Assembly (NCBI GenBank): GCA_964470035.1
Contig: CAYYBR010000021.1
Coordinates: forward strand, 1 to 26,687
Reading direction: 5' to 3'
DNA: 26,687 nt
DNA from: JAJRXG01 sp964470035
GTDB taxonomy: Bacteria; Bacteroidota; Bacteroidia; Chitinophagales; Saprospiraceae
Part shown: positions 8,976 through 17,249 of the stretch, one piece after another
Layout of the letters: every line of letters starts with the position of its first letter
Numbering within the stretch: position 1 is the first letter of the stretch
Translations under genes and position numbers: made by a program
Notes under the pieces: generated by a model
Databases searched by the model: none
What the model saw: the letters and a program-made list of their open reading frames with translations, nothing else
Told to the model about the DNA's origin: nothing

Positions 8976-8976
8976 T

Positions 8977-11556
8977 CTACTGATTGAGTAGATTTTCTTT
9001 GAGCTGCATCAACTCCATCTCACTGAAGTAAAGAACTTCGCGAGGTTTACTTCCTTGAGCTCCCCCTACTATACCTAGTGCTTCCAGCTGATCCATGATT
9101 CTGCCTGCACGGTTATAACCAAGCTGAAGCTTGCGCTGTAACATCGAAGTGGATCCATGTTGATTAGTCACGACGAGTGCGGCAGCATCCCAAAACATGG
9201 CATCCAAGTCAGTGATACTTATACCTTTAGCGCTACCTCCTTCTTCACCTACATACTCTGGTAAGAAGAATGGCTCTGGGAATCCTTGTTGGTTACCTAT
9301 ATGGTCCACGATACGCTCGACCTCAGGTGTATCCACAAAAGCACACTGGAGGCGGACTATATTACCACCAACTGAGAGGAGCATGTCTCCGCGACCTATG
9401 AGTTGATCTGCACCTCCTGCATCGAGGATGGTACGTGAGTCAATTTTACTTGTAACCTTAAAAGCTAAACGAGCTGGGAAGTTGGCTTTGATAACACCTG
9501 TTATGATATTGACCGATGGTCGCTGTGTGGCGATGATCAAGTGGATACCTACTGCTCTGGCAAGCTGTGCGATCCTTGCTATCGGAAGTTCGACTTCTTT
9601 TCCAGCAGTCATGATCAGATCGGCAAACTCGTCTATTATCAAGACGATGAATGGCATAAATCTATGACCATTATTAGGGTTAAGTTTTCTAGCAATAAAC
9701 TTGTCGTTATACTCCTTAAGGTTTCTTGCTCGCGCTTGCTTGAGCAGATTATATCGCTCATCCATCTCCATACAAAGAGAGTTAAGCGTATAGATCACCT
9801 TGCTGGTTTCTGTTACTATGGGTTCTTCCTCATTAGGCAGATATGCAAGGAAGTGCTTATCGATCTGGCTATATGGGAAGAGCTCGACCTTCTTAGGGTC
9901 GATCAGTACGAGCTTAACTTGACTAGGGTGTTTTTTATAAAGCAGGGATGATATGATGGCATTGATACCAACTGACTTTCCCTGACCTGTAGCTCCTGCT
10001 ATGAGCAGGTGCGGCATCTTAGCAAGATCGGCTACAAAGACTTCATTAGATATCGTCTTTCCGAGTGCCAAGGGCAAATCCATCTTGGCATGTTGGAACT
10101 TATCTGACTTAATCACCTCTTTGAAAGAGACGATCTGTTTTTTCTTATTAGGGACTTCTATACCTATAGTTCCTTTACCAGGTATGGGAGCGATGATACG
10201 TATACCTAGTGCTGAGAGACTTAAGGCGATATCATCTTCTAGGTTTTTGATCTTAGAGATCTTGATGCCAGGTGCTGGAACTATCTCATACAGCGTCACC
10301 GTAGGGCCTATAGTGGCCCGGATCTTAATAATCTCAATCTTAAAGTTGAGCAAGGATCTGATGATCTGATCTTTGTTAGCTTCTAGCTCTTCTCGATCTA
10401 TCTCTACCTTCTGATCTGCGTATTCTTCTAACAAATCGAATGAAGGAGAAGTATACTTTGACAGTTCTAGTGTAGGATCAAATGGAAGGTCAGAATCTCT
10501 ATCGTCTTCTTCCTCTATCCTTAACTCTTGATTGATCTTTTCACCTTCCGGAGCTATCTCAAGAGCATTATCAAGTAAATCACTTTCTACATCAGTTTTC
10601 TTTGATTTGAAACCAAAAGTTTCCAAGGAGATCTTCTCGAATGGAGTCGCGTCTTTAGTAGACGGTTCTCCGACCATAGTCTCAGGAAGCTCAAGCTGTA
10701 ATTCGCTCGAACGTTCCTGGCTAGGTAAACTTGGCTTGGGAGCCACATCGGTATTTGGGCTGGCCTCTTCAGGCATTAAAAATTGGTCTTCTGGGCTACG
10801 GGGTCTTAATGTAGCTGGTTGTTTATCTTCTGAACTGACTTCATCAGTATCGGTGTTTCTTGATTTTCTTCTTCTCTTAGGCTCAACCTCCGTACTACTG
10901 CGGAATTTTGCTGTAAAATAATCCCCGATGGTTCGACCATCGAGTGATGGGAGCTTTACCGATCCTAATGGCGTCGCTAGCGGAAGCGCCTCAAATGATG
11001 GGTTAAATCTCCAGATCAACCAAGTCATCACCGTGAACAACAAGAGTATGGTAAGTCCTATCTGCCCAACAAAGTTGGATAACCAGTAGCAGATATTTGA
11101 TCCAAACGAACCACCCCATGGAAATGACGACTGTTGGAATAAAAAGGACGCCAGTACTGATATAAAGCACATCGCCAGAAATGAGCGCTGAAAGAACTCT
11201 AGGGAGTCTATAAGCGATATCTTCTTTATTAAGCTATATCCGATACGTATACATATAGGTATCATAACCAAGCTGCCAATACCAAATCCCCAAAAGAAAA
11301 AGAAGTTAGAGACTACTGCGCCGAGCCTGCCCAGCCAGTTGTGTACGATGACAGTGTTATCAAAGAGGATATTCCACGAAAGTCGTAGCACTTGATCCTG
11401 ATCTGCCTTCCATGTGAAAGCATATGATATAAAAGCTATGATCAGATACAGTGCAAAAACACAGAACATCACACCGACGATCTTCGGTATGCGTCCTTTT
11501 TGGCTTACTTTCTTTCCCTTCCTCTTTCGCTTCCCTGCTTTAGCCTTAGATGCCAT
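8977..11556 (-). CDS. ftsK: FtsK/SpoIIIE-type DNA translocase
   Basis: An 859-residue DNA translocase that pumps chromosomal DNA at the division septum and helps dimer resolution. A very basic head is followed by about four transmembrane helices (~25-180), a Pro/Ser/Glu-rich linker (~200-370), the alpha/beta motor and a C-terminal winged-helix gamma domain (~790-855, with QRKLQLGYNRAGRIMDQLE). Walker A is GATGQGKSVG (about residues 520-529) and Walker B is VLIIDEFADL (about 640). All key parts are present and the length is usual. The ATG at 11556 begins the basic head. Upstream is a 9-bp inverted repeat. The SGNH/DoxX pair lies upstream on the same strand, 173 bp away. Confidence 0.96.
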   Translation of the reverse strand: MASKAKAGKRKRKGKKVSQKGRIPKIVGVMFCVFALYLIIAFISYAFTWKADQDQVLRLSWNILFDNTVIVHNWLGRLGAVVSNFFFFWGFGIGSLVMIPICIRIGYSLIKKISLIDSLEFFQRSFLAMCFISVLASFLFQQSSFPWGGSFGSNICYWLSNFVGQIGLTILLLFTVMTWLIWRFNPSFEALPLATPLGSVKLPSLDGRTIGDYFTAKFRSSTEVEPKRRRKSRNTDTDEVSSEDKQPATLRPRSPEDQFLMPEEASPNTDVAPKPSLPSQERSSELQLELPETMVGEPSTKDATPFEKISLETFGFKSKKTDVESDLLDNALEIAPEGEKINQELRIEEEDDRDSDLPFDPTLELSKYTSPSFDLLEEYADQKVEIDREELEANKDQIIRSLLNFKIEIIKIRATIGPTVTLYEIVPAPGIKISKIKNLEDDIALSLSALGIRIIAPIPGKGTIGIEVPNKKKQIVSFKEVIKSDKFQHAKMDLPLALGKTISNEVFVADLAKMPHLLIAGATGQGKSVGINAIISSLLYKKHPSQVKLVLIDPKKVELFPYSQIDKHFLAYLPNEEEPIVTETSKVIYTLNSLCMEMDERYNLLKQARARNLKEYNDKFIARKLNPNNGHRFMPFIVLIIDEFADLIMTAGKEVELPIARIAQLARAVGIHLIIATQRPSVNIITGVIKANFPARLAFKVTSKIDSRTILDAGGADQLIGRGDMLLSVGGNIVRLQCAFVDTPEVERIVDHIGNQQGFPEPFFLPEYVGEEGGSAKGISITDLDAMFWDAAALVVTNQHGSTSMLQRKLQLGYNRAGRIMDQLEALGIVGGAQGSKPREVLYFSEMELMQLKENLLNQ

Positions 11557-11576
11557 TATTCATATTAGTTGAAACG

Positions 11577-11604
11577 CTAATATATTAACACACTTATATA
11601 TTAG
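11577..11604. repeat. A/T-rich inverted repeat upstream of ftsK
   Basis: CTAATATAT (11577-11585) and ATATATTAG (11596-11604) form perfect 9-bp arms around a 10-bp spacer, 20-48 bp before the ftsK start. It could be a regulator-binding site or part of the promoter; its A/T-richness makes chance occurrence quite possible. Confidence 0.35.
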
Positions 11605-11729
11605 ATAAAGTTTTAACATATTAATCTTTGTAAATCAATAGTTTACTGAAATACTGAAGGTTATATATAGGGGAAAATAGTTATATTGAGAACCTCTGGA
11701 CAAATCAAGAGTCAGGGTGTTCGGATAGG

Positions 11730-12502
11730 TTATAGGGTCGGCGTCCTATGTATACTGGCGAGGAGTCTCTCAGCGATCATCTCATATGCCTTAGCCGATA
11801 AGTGTAGTCCATCTTTAGCTACTAAGTCCTCATCTTCTATCCCTCTACGGGAAATATCTGTTATATCGAGATACGGTATCGATCGAGATTCACACTGGCT
11901 GCGTACTTCACTATTGTACTGATCTATCTGTGCTGATACATCTATGTGCTCTNNNNNNNNNNNNNNNNNNNNNNNNNNNNNNNNNNNNNNNNNNNNNNNN
12001 NNNNNNNNNNNNNNNNNNNNNNNNNNNNNNNNNNNNNNNNNNNNNNNNNNNNGCTGCGTACTTCACTATTGTACTGATCTATCTGTGCTGATACATCTAT
12101 GTGCTCTGCTACAGCATATGGTGTATAAGTATAGTCCGGGATCGAAAGAACACGAATGAGGTCGGTATGCCCTCGGGCATAGGAGAGCGCCCTATCTAAC
12201 AGTGTATGAAGCCCAGCTTGGAAGATGTCAAAAGCGATACCATCATATAGGTCATTTACCCCGATTAGTAGGGTGATGAGGTGATAATCAATATTTCCGA
12301 AAGGGAGATGCTCTAAAAGATCTTGCGTCGTCCAGCCCCGCTTAGCGATGATCTCCACATCTACATCTCTGCCCAACTGATCACCCAGTCTTCTTCTTAA
12401 CAACATCGGATAAGATGCCTCCACATCTACAGACGTACCTATCGTGTAACTGTCACCAAGTGCGAGGTAGTGGAAGTCAGGCGATGAAGACCGCTTGCTC
12501 AA
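11730..12502 (-). CDS. SGNH/GDSL-family hydrolase, split by an assembly gap
   Basis: GDSL-type esterase/lipase-like hydrolase. The first part (before the gap) carries LALGDSYTIG (nucleophile Ser18), AKRGW (Gly56) and LLIGVND (Gly81-Asp84). After the gap, the minus strand from 11952 to a TAA at 11732-11730 reads on in the right sense and ends with VAKDGLHLSAKAY, the block V Asp/His pair (Asp179, His182 in the joined protein). Removing the 100 N and one copy of the 55-bp repeat joins the frames exactly into 205 residues, a usual length. Without this correction the gene seems to stop soon after the gap. The start is TTG, overlapping the DoxX stop (TTGA), which suggests translational coupling. 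No signal peptide is seen. Confidence 0.85.
11898..11952. repeat. 55-bp sequence repeated exactly on the other side of the N gap (copy 1)
   Basis: Identical base for base to 12053-12107, beginning GCTGCGTACTTCACTATTGT. The two copies sit exactly against the two edges of the 100-N run, which is the pattern of de Bruijn-graph contig ends (k = 55) joined by a scaffolder. It is most likely one stretch of DNA shown twice. Confidence 0.95.
11953..12052. other. Scaffold gap, 100 N, probably artefactual
   Basis: Exactly 100 N, the default filler for unknown length. The flanking 55-bp identity and the perfect reading-frame join of the SGNH gene when the overlap is collapsed indicate that no sequence is missing. 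Confidence 0.95.
12053..12107. repeat. 55-bp sequence repeated exactly on the other side of the N gap (copy 2)
   Basis: Second copy of 11898-11952, offset by 155 bp. Deleting 155 bp (100 N plus one copy) restores the SGNH hydrolase frame. Confidence 0.95.
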
Positions 12503-12867
12503 GCTATGGTTCGTTTAGTGCGAAGGCGAAAAACAAGGAAGAGAGAGCCTACGAATATGGTACACGCTAGCATAAAAAGCGTACCGCCATCTCCTCTTAC
12601 CTCGATGCCAAGGTGAGTGAAGTGTGATAATATCGCTCCAGAAATGATGCCGAGGGACAAAAGGGCTCCATAGTAGGTAGTTTTTGGCCAAAGGATAAGC
12701 AGACTGGCGATGAGTTCTGCTATCCCAGAGCCGATCCGGCCTGGTGCGCCGACTCCTAGTGTTTCAAATATATATACGCTATCTGGATGTGCCGTAAACT
12801 TAAAATAGAGCGTCTGTAGGAGTATCCCAGCCACTACTATCCGCACTATCCATGTAAAAATCTTCAT
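12499..12867 (-). CDS. DoxX-family-like small integral membrane protein
   Basis: A 122-residue protein with four hydrophobic helices. The features are DoxX/MauE-like: an early YFKFTAHPDS segment after helix 1, GIAELIASLLILWP in helix 2, a small-residue-rich helix 3 (YYGALLSLGIISGAILSHFTHLG) and a short basic tail RLRTKRTIA. DoxX-like proteins are inner-membrane proteins with mostly undefined roles, some linked to redox or oxidative stress. The stop codon overlaps the TTG start of the SGNH hydrolase by 4 bp, so they form a two-gene unit. A promoter-like pair lies just upstream. Confidence 0.8.
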   Translation of the reverse strand: MKIFTWIVRIVVAGILLQTLYFKFTAHPDSVYIFETLGVGAPGRIGSGIAELIASLLILWPKTTYYGALLSLGIISGAILSHFTHLGIEVRGDGGTLFMLACTIFVGSLFLVFRLRTKRTIA

Positions 12868-12883
12868 CGTTCGTTAGTTACCA

Positions 12884-12913
12884 TAAATGTAAGCACTTAG
12901 GGTTTACTTCAAA
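12884..12913 (-). promoter_or_regulatory. Candidate Bacteroidota promoter for the DoxX-SGNH unit
   Basis: On the minus strand TTTG (12913-12910) is followed after 18 bp by TACATTTA (12891-12884), one mismatch from the consensus TAnnTTTG and with spacing close to the usual 19-21 bp. The ATG follows 16 bp after the box. Inferred from consensus only. Confidence 0.4.
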
Positions 12914-12961
12914 AAAAATGGGCATGAGAGCCTTTAGCCTATTACCTTCGATCTGAAGTAT

Positions 12962-13833
12962 ATGGAGGCATCAGAAATACAACAATACGCAAGACACTTT
13001 AATCTCCCCGACTTTACGATGGCGTCTCAGCAGCAACTCAAAGACGCACGCGTCCTAGTCGTCGGTGGTGGAGGTCTAGGATCTCCAGTCTTGTTGTATC
13101 TGGCTGCTGCGGGTGTCGGACATATAGGCATCATCGATGCCGATCAAGTCGACATCTCTAACCTGCAGCGGCAGATCCTCTATGGTCACTCCGATATCGG
13201 ACAGTCAAAAGTCCAGCAAGCAAAGAAGAGATTAGAAGATCTCAATCCTTACATAGAGATCGAGATCTATGAAGAGATGCTCACCACTGACAACGCCATC
13301 CAACTCATATCGCGCTACGATGTGGTAGCAGATGGTACGGACAACTTCCCTACCCGATACCTCGTCAATGACGCTTGTGTCATCACTGGCAAACCCAATG
13401 TCTATGCCTCCATCTATCAATATGAAGGACAGGTATCGGTGTTCAACTACACCTATGAAGATGGTAATAAAGGTCCTCACTATCGCGATCTATATCCCGA
13501 TCCACCTGCACCAGGTCTTGTGCCTGACTGTGCGACCGGAGGAGTACTAGGCGTACTGGCTGGCATCATTGGCACCCAGCAAGCCCTCGAAGTGATCAAG
13601 ATCGTCACGGGCATAGGCACACCACTAGCAGGGAAGATCCTCTTGTATGATGCCTTATCCTCAGAGACCAGGACCATGAAGATCCAGGAGAAAAGCCGCA
13701 CTGAAGTCACCGAATTAATAAACTATGAAGACTTTTGTGGTGTTCATCCACCTAAGACAGATAAAAAGGATAACATGAAAGAGATAACCGTACAAGAATT
13801 ACAAAAGTGGAAAGAGGAAGGCAAGGACTTTCA
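12962..13833 (+). CDS. MoeB/ThiF-type E1-like adenylyltransferase with C-terminal rhodanese domain (3' end lost in gap)
   Basis: The family activates the C-terminal glycine of small sulfur-carrier proteins (MoaD or ThiS) by adenylation, for molybdopterin or thiamine synthesis. Visible features are the nucleotide loop GGGGLGSP (35-42), Asp59/Asp61, NLQRQ with Arg70, ADGTDN (123-128) and Cys190 in PDCATGGVLG. The Zn-binding CxxC pair of classical MoeB is replaced by HYRD (173-176), and the second pair is reduced to one Cys (259). From about residue 272 a rhodanese domain begins (EITVQELQKWKEEGKDF) and is cut at 13833; about 80 residues, including its active-site Cys, should lie in the gap. The frame that continues past the gap to 13948 is not real. 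Whether it serves MoaD or ThiS cannot be told here. Confidence 0.85.
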
Positions 13834-13933
13834 NNNNNNNNNNNNNNNNNNNNNNNNNNNNNNNNNNNNNNNNNNNNNNNNNNNNNNNNNNNNNNNNNNN
13901 NNNNNNNNNNNNNNNNNNNNNNNNNNNNNNNNN
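13834..13933. other. Scaffold gap, 100 N, real missing sequence
   Basis: Exactly 100 N with no sequence shared between the two edges. The missing rhodanese end (~240 bp) and the missing N-terminus of the next gene mean that the true gap is longer than 100 bp. Confidence 0.9.
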
Positions 13934-14540
13934 TGGCCAACTGGCTAAGGAGCAGTTTACTTTAAAACTACTAGAGACTCGCCCCAATGGCGCTGATAGA
14001 AGTACTAAGGTATATATCAATCAGAGCGAACAAGTCTTCTCTATAAAAAGTGTGCGTGATGGTAAAAAGGTTACCATGCAAAGAGAAGGTCAAGAAGTTT
14101 CATTTTTGATAGATGATAATGCAGACTTAAGTACAGAACAAATCGAGCAGTATCGCCTACATCCTGAGCGGCTTGAGTTTATGGTGAACTACTATAGGTA
14201 TCTGTGGATGTCTCCACTGGTACTGAAAGATCCAGGAACTGTTATACACGACCAAGTCCGAAAGGCAGATTTTTTTGGAACAGCTTCCTTAGAAATTAAG
14301 GTCACCTATGATCCTGCAGTGGGAAAGGATATCTGGTATTTCTATTTTCATCCTGAGACATATGCTTTGGTGGGTTATAGATTTTATCATAATGAAAAGG
14401 CCAATGATGGAGAGTATATCTTGTTTTCTGGAGAGCTAGAGACTAACGGCATCAGACTACCCAAAAGCCGAAAATGGTATACCCACAAGCAGGATAGATA
14501 TCTCGGAGAAGATATCCTTGAGCTACTGCTCTTACACTAA
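13934..14540 (+). CDS. DUF6503-like protein, 5' end lost in gap
   Basis: The frame is open from the gap edge (first full codon at 13935, GQLAKEQFTLKLLETRPNG) to a TAA at 14538-14540, about 201 residues. The GTG at 14052 inside it is not a real start, because the upstream residues continue the same domain. The sequence is beta-rich, with VNYYRYLWMSPLVLKDPG, a YDPAVGKDIWYFYFHPETY strand pair and FSGELETNGIRLPKS. This resembles the DUF6503 family, outer-envelope beta proteins common in Bacteroidota with no known function; such proteins usually start with a signal peptide, which would lie in the gap. The family call is moderate. The PLP decarboxylase gene begins 10 bp downstream. Confidence 0.65.
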
Positions 14541-14550
14541 AGAATGTCAG

Positions 14551-15930
14551 ATGATCCATGACCAAATGCATCAGGAACTCAAGGACAAAAACATCTTTGA
14601 GCAAGCTCGTCGATATGCCTATCAATATATAGATGGCATACATGATATGGATGTCTTTCCATCTGAAGATTCGGTAGCTCTCTTATCTCATTTTGACGAA
14701 GATCTACCGTCACATACGAGCTCTGGCGAAGAAGTCCTAGACTTACTCAACAAATACGGCAGTATCAATACCACTGCTCAAAATGGCCCTAGATACTTCG
14801 GATATGTTAATGGTGGTGCTATACCAGCAGCAGTAGCAGTCAAATGGCTCGCAGATGTCTGGGATCAAAATGGAGGTCTATATAATGCCTCACCCATCAA
14901 TGCCAAACTTGAGGCCGTCTGCGAATCCTGGCTCAAAGAATTATTTCATCTGCCGGATACGACAGTAGCGGGATTTGTAAGTGGCACCTCTACTGCCAAT
15001 CTCTGCTGCCTCATAGCGGCACGATATGCCTTCTTAAAAAGAATGGGCTGGGATATCAATGAAAAAGGACTCAACGGAGCACCCCAGATCAGGATCATCG
15101 CACACCAGCAGATACATGCTAGTATCAAGCAAACGCTAGCACTCATAGGATTTGGCAGGGCCAATGTAGAGTGGTATGACTCCGATGATCAGGGCCGGGC
15201 GGTGGTAGATGATCTACCAGACTTAGATGACAGCTGCATACTCCTACTACAAGCTGGAAATGCGAATACGGGTGCCTTCGATGACTTCAAGTCTTTATGT
15301 CCGATAGCTCGAGCGGCAGGCGCCTGGATACATATCGATGGGGCATTTGGCCTCTGGGCTGGTGCGACCCGTCGACTACAGCACTTAACACAAGGCATGG
15401 AGCTCGCTGATTCTTGGGCAGTGGATGGTCACAAGACCCTCAATACGCCATATGATTCTGGGATCGCCCTTTGTAAAGATCCTGATGCCATGATCACAGC
15501 ACTCTTGGCTACTGGAGAGTATCTTATCTACAGCGACAAAAGAGATCCGCTGATGTATACCCAAGAGATGTCTAAAAGGGCTCGCGCCATAGAGCTATGG
15601 GCGACGATAAAGTACCTCGGAAGACAAGGCATAGAAGAGCTAGTAGATGGCTTACACGAGCGCTCCCTACAGCTTGCCACAGGACTTTCCGACCTCGGTC
15701 TTACTGTGATTAATGAAGTGGTGTTTAATCAAGTCTTGATACGTGCAGAATCAGATAATAAAACAGAACAACTTCTACAGCGTCTCCAATCATCTGGAAA
15801 GCTATGGTTAGGAGGGTCTTCGTGGTTGGGGAAAAAGACAATTAGAAATAGCATATGCTCTTGGGCAACTACTCAAGAAGATATCGATATGGTTATCGAT
15901 GTTTATCGAAACATAATTTCTGATCTCTAA
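14551..15930 (+). CDS. PLP-dependent group II decarboxylase-family enzyme
   Basis: A 459-residue fold-type I PLP enzyme related to aromatic-amino-acid, glutamate and diaminobutyrate decarboxylases. Visible features are the cofactor-phosphate loop SGTSTAN, the ring-stacking His region HQQIHASIKQ, the Asp of HIDGAFG that pairs with the pyridine nitrogen, and the Schiff-base lysine in AVDGHKTLN (Lys295). The C-terminal segment with RAIELWATIKYLGRQG is also typical. The ATG at 14551 is chosen; a TTG 33 bp earlier would overlap the preceding gene and adds no recognisable sequence. The substrate is not determined by these motifs. The stop overlaps the stop of the convergent AarF gene by 4 bp. Confidence 0.88.
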   Translation: MIHDQMHQELKDKNIFEQARRYAYQYIDGIHDMDVFPSEDSVALLSHFDEDLPSHTSSGEEVLDLLNKYGSINTTAQNGPRYFGYVNGGAIPAAVAVKWLADVWDQNGGLYNASPINAKLEAVCESWLKELFHLPDTTVAGFVSGTSTANLCCLIAARYAFLKRMGWDINEKGLNGAPQIRIIAHQQIHASIKQTLALIGFGRANVEWYDSDDQGRAVVDDLPDLDDSCILLLQAGNANTGAFDDFKSLCPIARAAGAWIHIDGAFGLWAGATRRLQHLTQGMELADSWAVDGHKTLNTPYDSGIALCKDPDAMITALLATGEYLIYSDKRDPLMYTQEMSKRARAIELWATIKYLGRQGIEELVDGLHERSLQLATGLSDLGLTVINEVVFNQVLIRAESDNKTEQLLQRLQSSGKLWLGGSSWLGKKTIRNSICSWATTQEDIDMVIDVYRNIISDL

Positions 15931-17231
15931 ACTAATTCTACTGCTCTGGTATCTACTACCCCTCCAAGCATATGTAGCAAATTGTACAAACCAAAGAATG
16001 TCCGATTCACATAGATAAAGTGCTTGGATCCGCGATTAGGTTTGTACTCGGACATGAGAGATTCTTTTGACATGCGCTCACCCATCGCTGACATCGCTTT
16101 AAAAAACTCGTCATCACCAAAATCAAAGAGGCCTTCCTGATAAGGCTTAAGTGCCATAGAAAGCATCTCATAAAACATATCATGAAAGTACTTAGTCTCT
16201 TTAGGGCCATCATCCGGCAGAAAGATTTCTAATCTTGTTAGGATATCTATGAATCTCTCTTTTTGATCTAACACCCCAGGCTCAATTAACTCAGCATAAG
16301 GATGATAAAAATCAAGTGGTAATTCTTTCACACACCCGAAGTCTATGATAGCCAGCTTTCCTTCAGTAGTAATTAGAATATTGCCAGGATGTGGGTCGGC
16401 ATGTACTTTCTTTAGAATGTGTACTTGATAGGTATAAAAATTCCAAAGCAGCTGAGCTAATCTATCCAGCTCTTCTTGAGGATGATCTCTCTTTACAAAC
16501 TCAGAAAGATGTTCACCTTCTATCCACTCCATAGTAATGATGCGTTCATTACTAAACTCTGGCAGATAAGTCGGAAAAACAATGTCTTGCATATCTGCGC
16601 ATGCTTCTGACAGTTCTATGCTATTCTCTAACTCAAGATTATAATCTGTCTCTTCTATAAGCTTGGATTCAACTTCCATAAAGTACTTATCAGCATCACT
16701 TAAGTTCAACCGAAGTATTCTACTCGCCATGGGCTTGAGCATGGCTAGATCAGACTTAATAGAAGCGCCTATGCCAGGATACTGTATTTTAACTGCTAAC
16801 TTTTGCCCGTTCAACCAAGCTTCATGTACCTGCCCGATGCTAGCGGCATGTCGACTATTATAATCAAATGAATCAAACACATCCTCTGGCGGCTTGCCGA
16901 AGTATTTGACGAAAGTCTTCTTAACAAGTGGTGCGGATAAAGGTGGAACTGAAAACTGGGCCAAAGAAAACTGATCGATGTAAGCCTGAGGAAGCAGATT
17001 TTCTTCCATACTCAACATCTGTGCAACCTTTAATCCACCGCCTTTTAACTTTTGAAGACTGTCCATAATATCAGCAGCGTTATTCTTATCCAGATCCTCC
17101 TTAGTCGTCTCACTGTCGATGATCTTCTTGCCATAGTATGACGCGTAGTTCTTACCGACCTTCAGACCAGTCTTTATTATGGTACCGGCTCTCTTTAGTT
17201 TGCCGACTGGGATTGAATCAGTTGTCTTCAT
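15927..17231 (-). CDS. ABC1/AarF/UbiB-family atypical kinase
   Basis: A 434-residue ABC1/ADCK-type protein-kinase-like enzyme; UbiB/COQ8 members support ubiquinone or other isoprenoid-quinone synthesis, probably as ATPases. Motifs in order are the N-terminal KxGQ-equivalent LKVAQ (Lys68-Gln71, with Ala in place of Gly), the Ala-rich-loop equivalent HAASIGQVH (128-136), Lys148 in LAVKIQYPG, EETDYNLE (~193-200), the catalytic-loop HADPHPGN (277-284) and DFG (297-299). No transmembrane segment stands out. It is encoded 18 bp after the TetR-like gene on the same strand, a pairing often seen in Bacteroidota, so the regulator probably controls the unit. Confidence 0.9.
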   Translation of the reverse strand: MKTTDSIPVGKLKRAGTIIKTGLKVGKNYASYYGKKIIDSETTKEDLDKNNAADIMDSLQKLKGGGLKVAQMLSMEENLLPQAYIDQFSLAQFSVPPLSAPLVKKTFVKYFGKPPEDVFDSFDYNSRHAASIGQVHEAWLNGQKLAVKIQYPGIGASIKSDLAMLKPMASRILRLNLSDADKYFMEVESKLIEETDYNLELENSIELSEACADMQDIVFPTYLPEFSNERIITMEWIEGEHLSEFVKRDHPQEELDRLAQLLWNFYTYQVHILKKVHADPHPGNILITTEGKLAIIDFGCVKELPLDFYHPYAELIEPGVLDQKERFIDILTRLEIFLPDDGPKETKYFHDMFYEMLSMALKPYQEGLFDFGDDEFFKAMSAMGERMSKESLMSEYKPNRGSKHFIYVNRTFFGLYNLLHMLGGVVDTRAVELV

Positions 17232-17249
17232 AGGGTATCAATCTGTCTC

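Noticed and set aside
9197..10921. Several plus-strand frames of 69-136 residues
   Set aside because: They lie wholly inside ftsK on the other strand and show no recognisable protein features.
11942..12159. Plus-strand frames crossing the N gap
   Set aside because: They depend on N-coded residues and are shadows of the SGNH hydrolase gene on the other strand.
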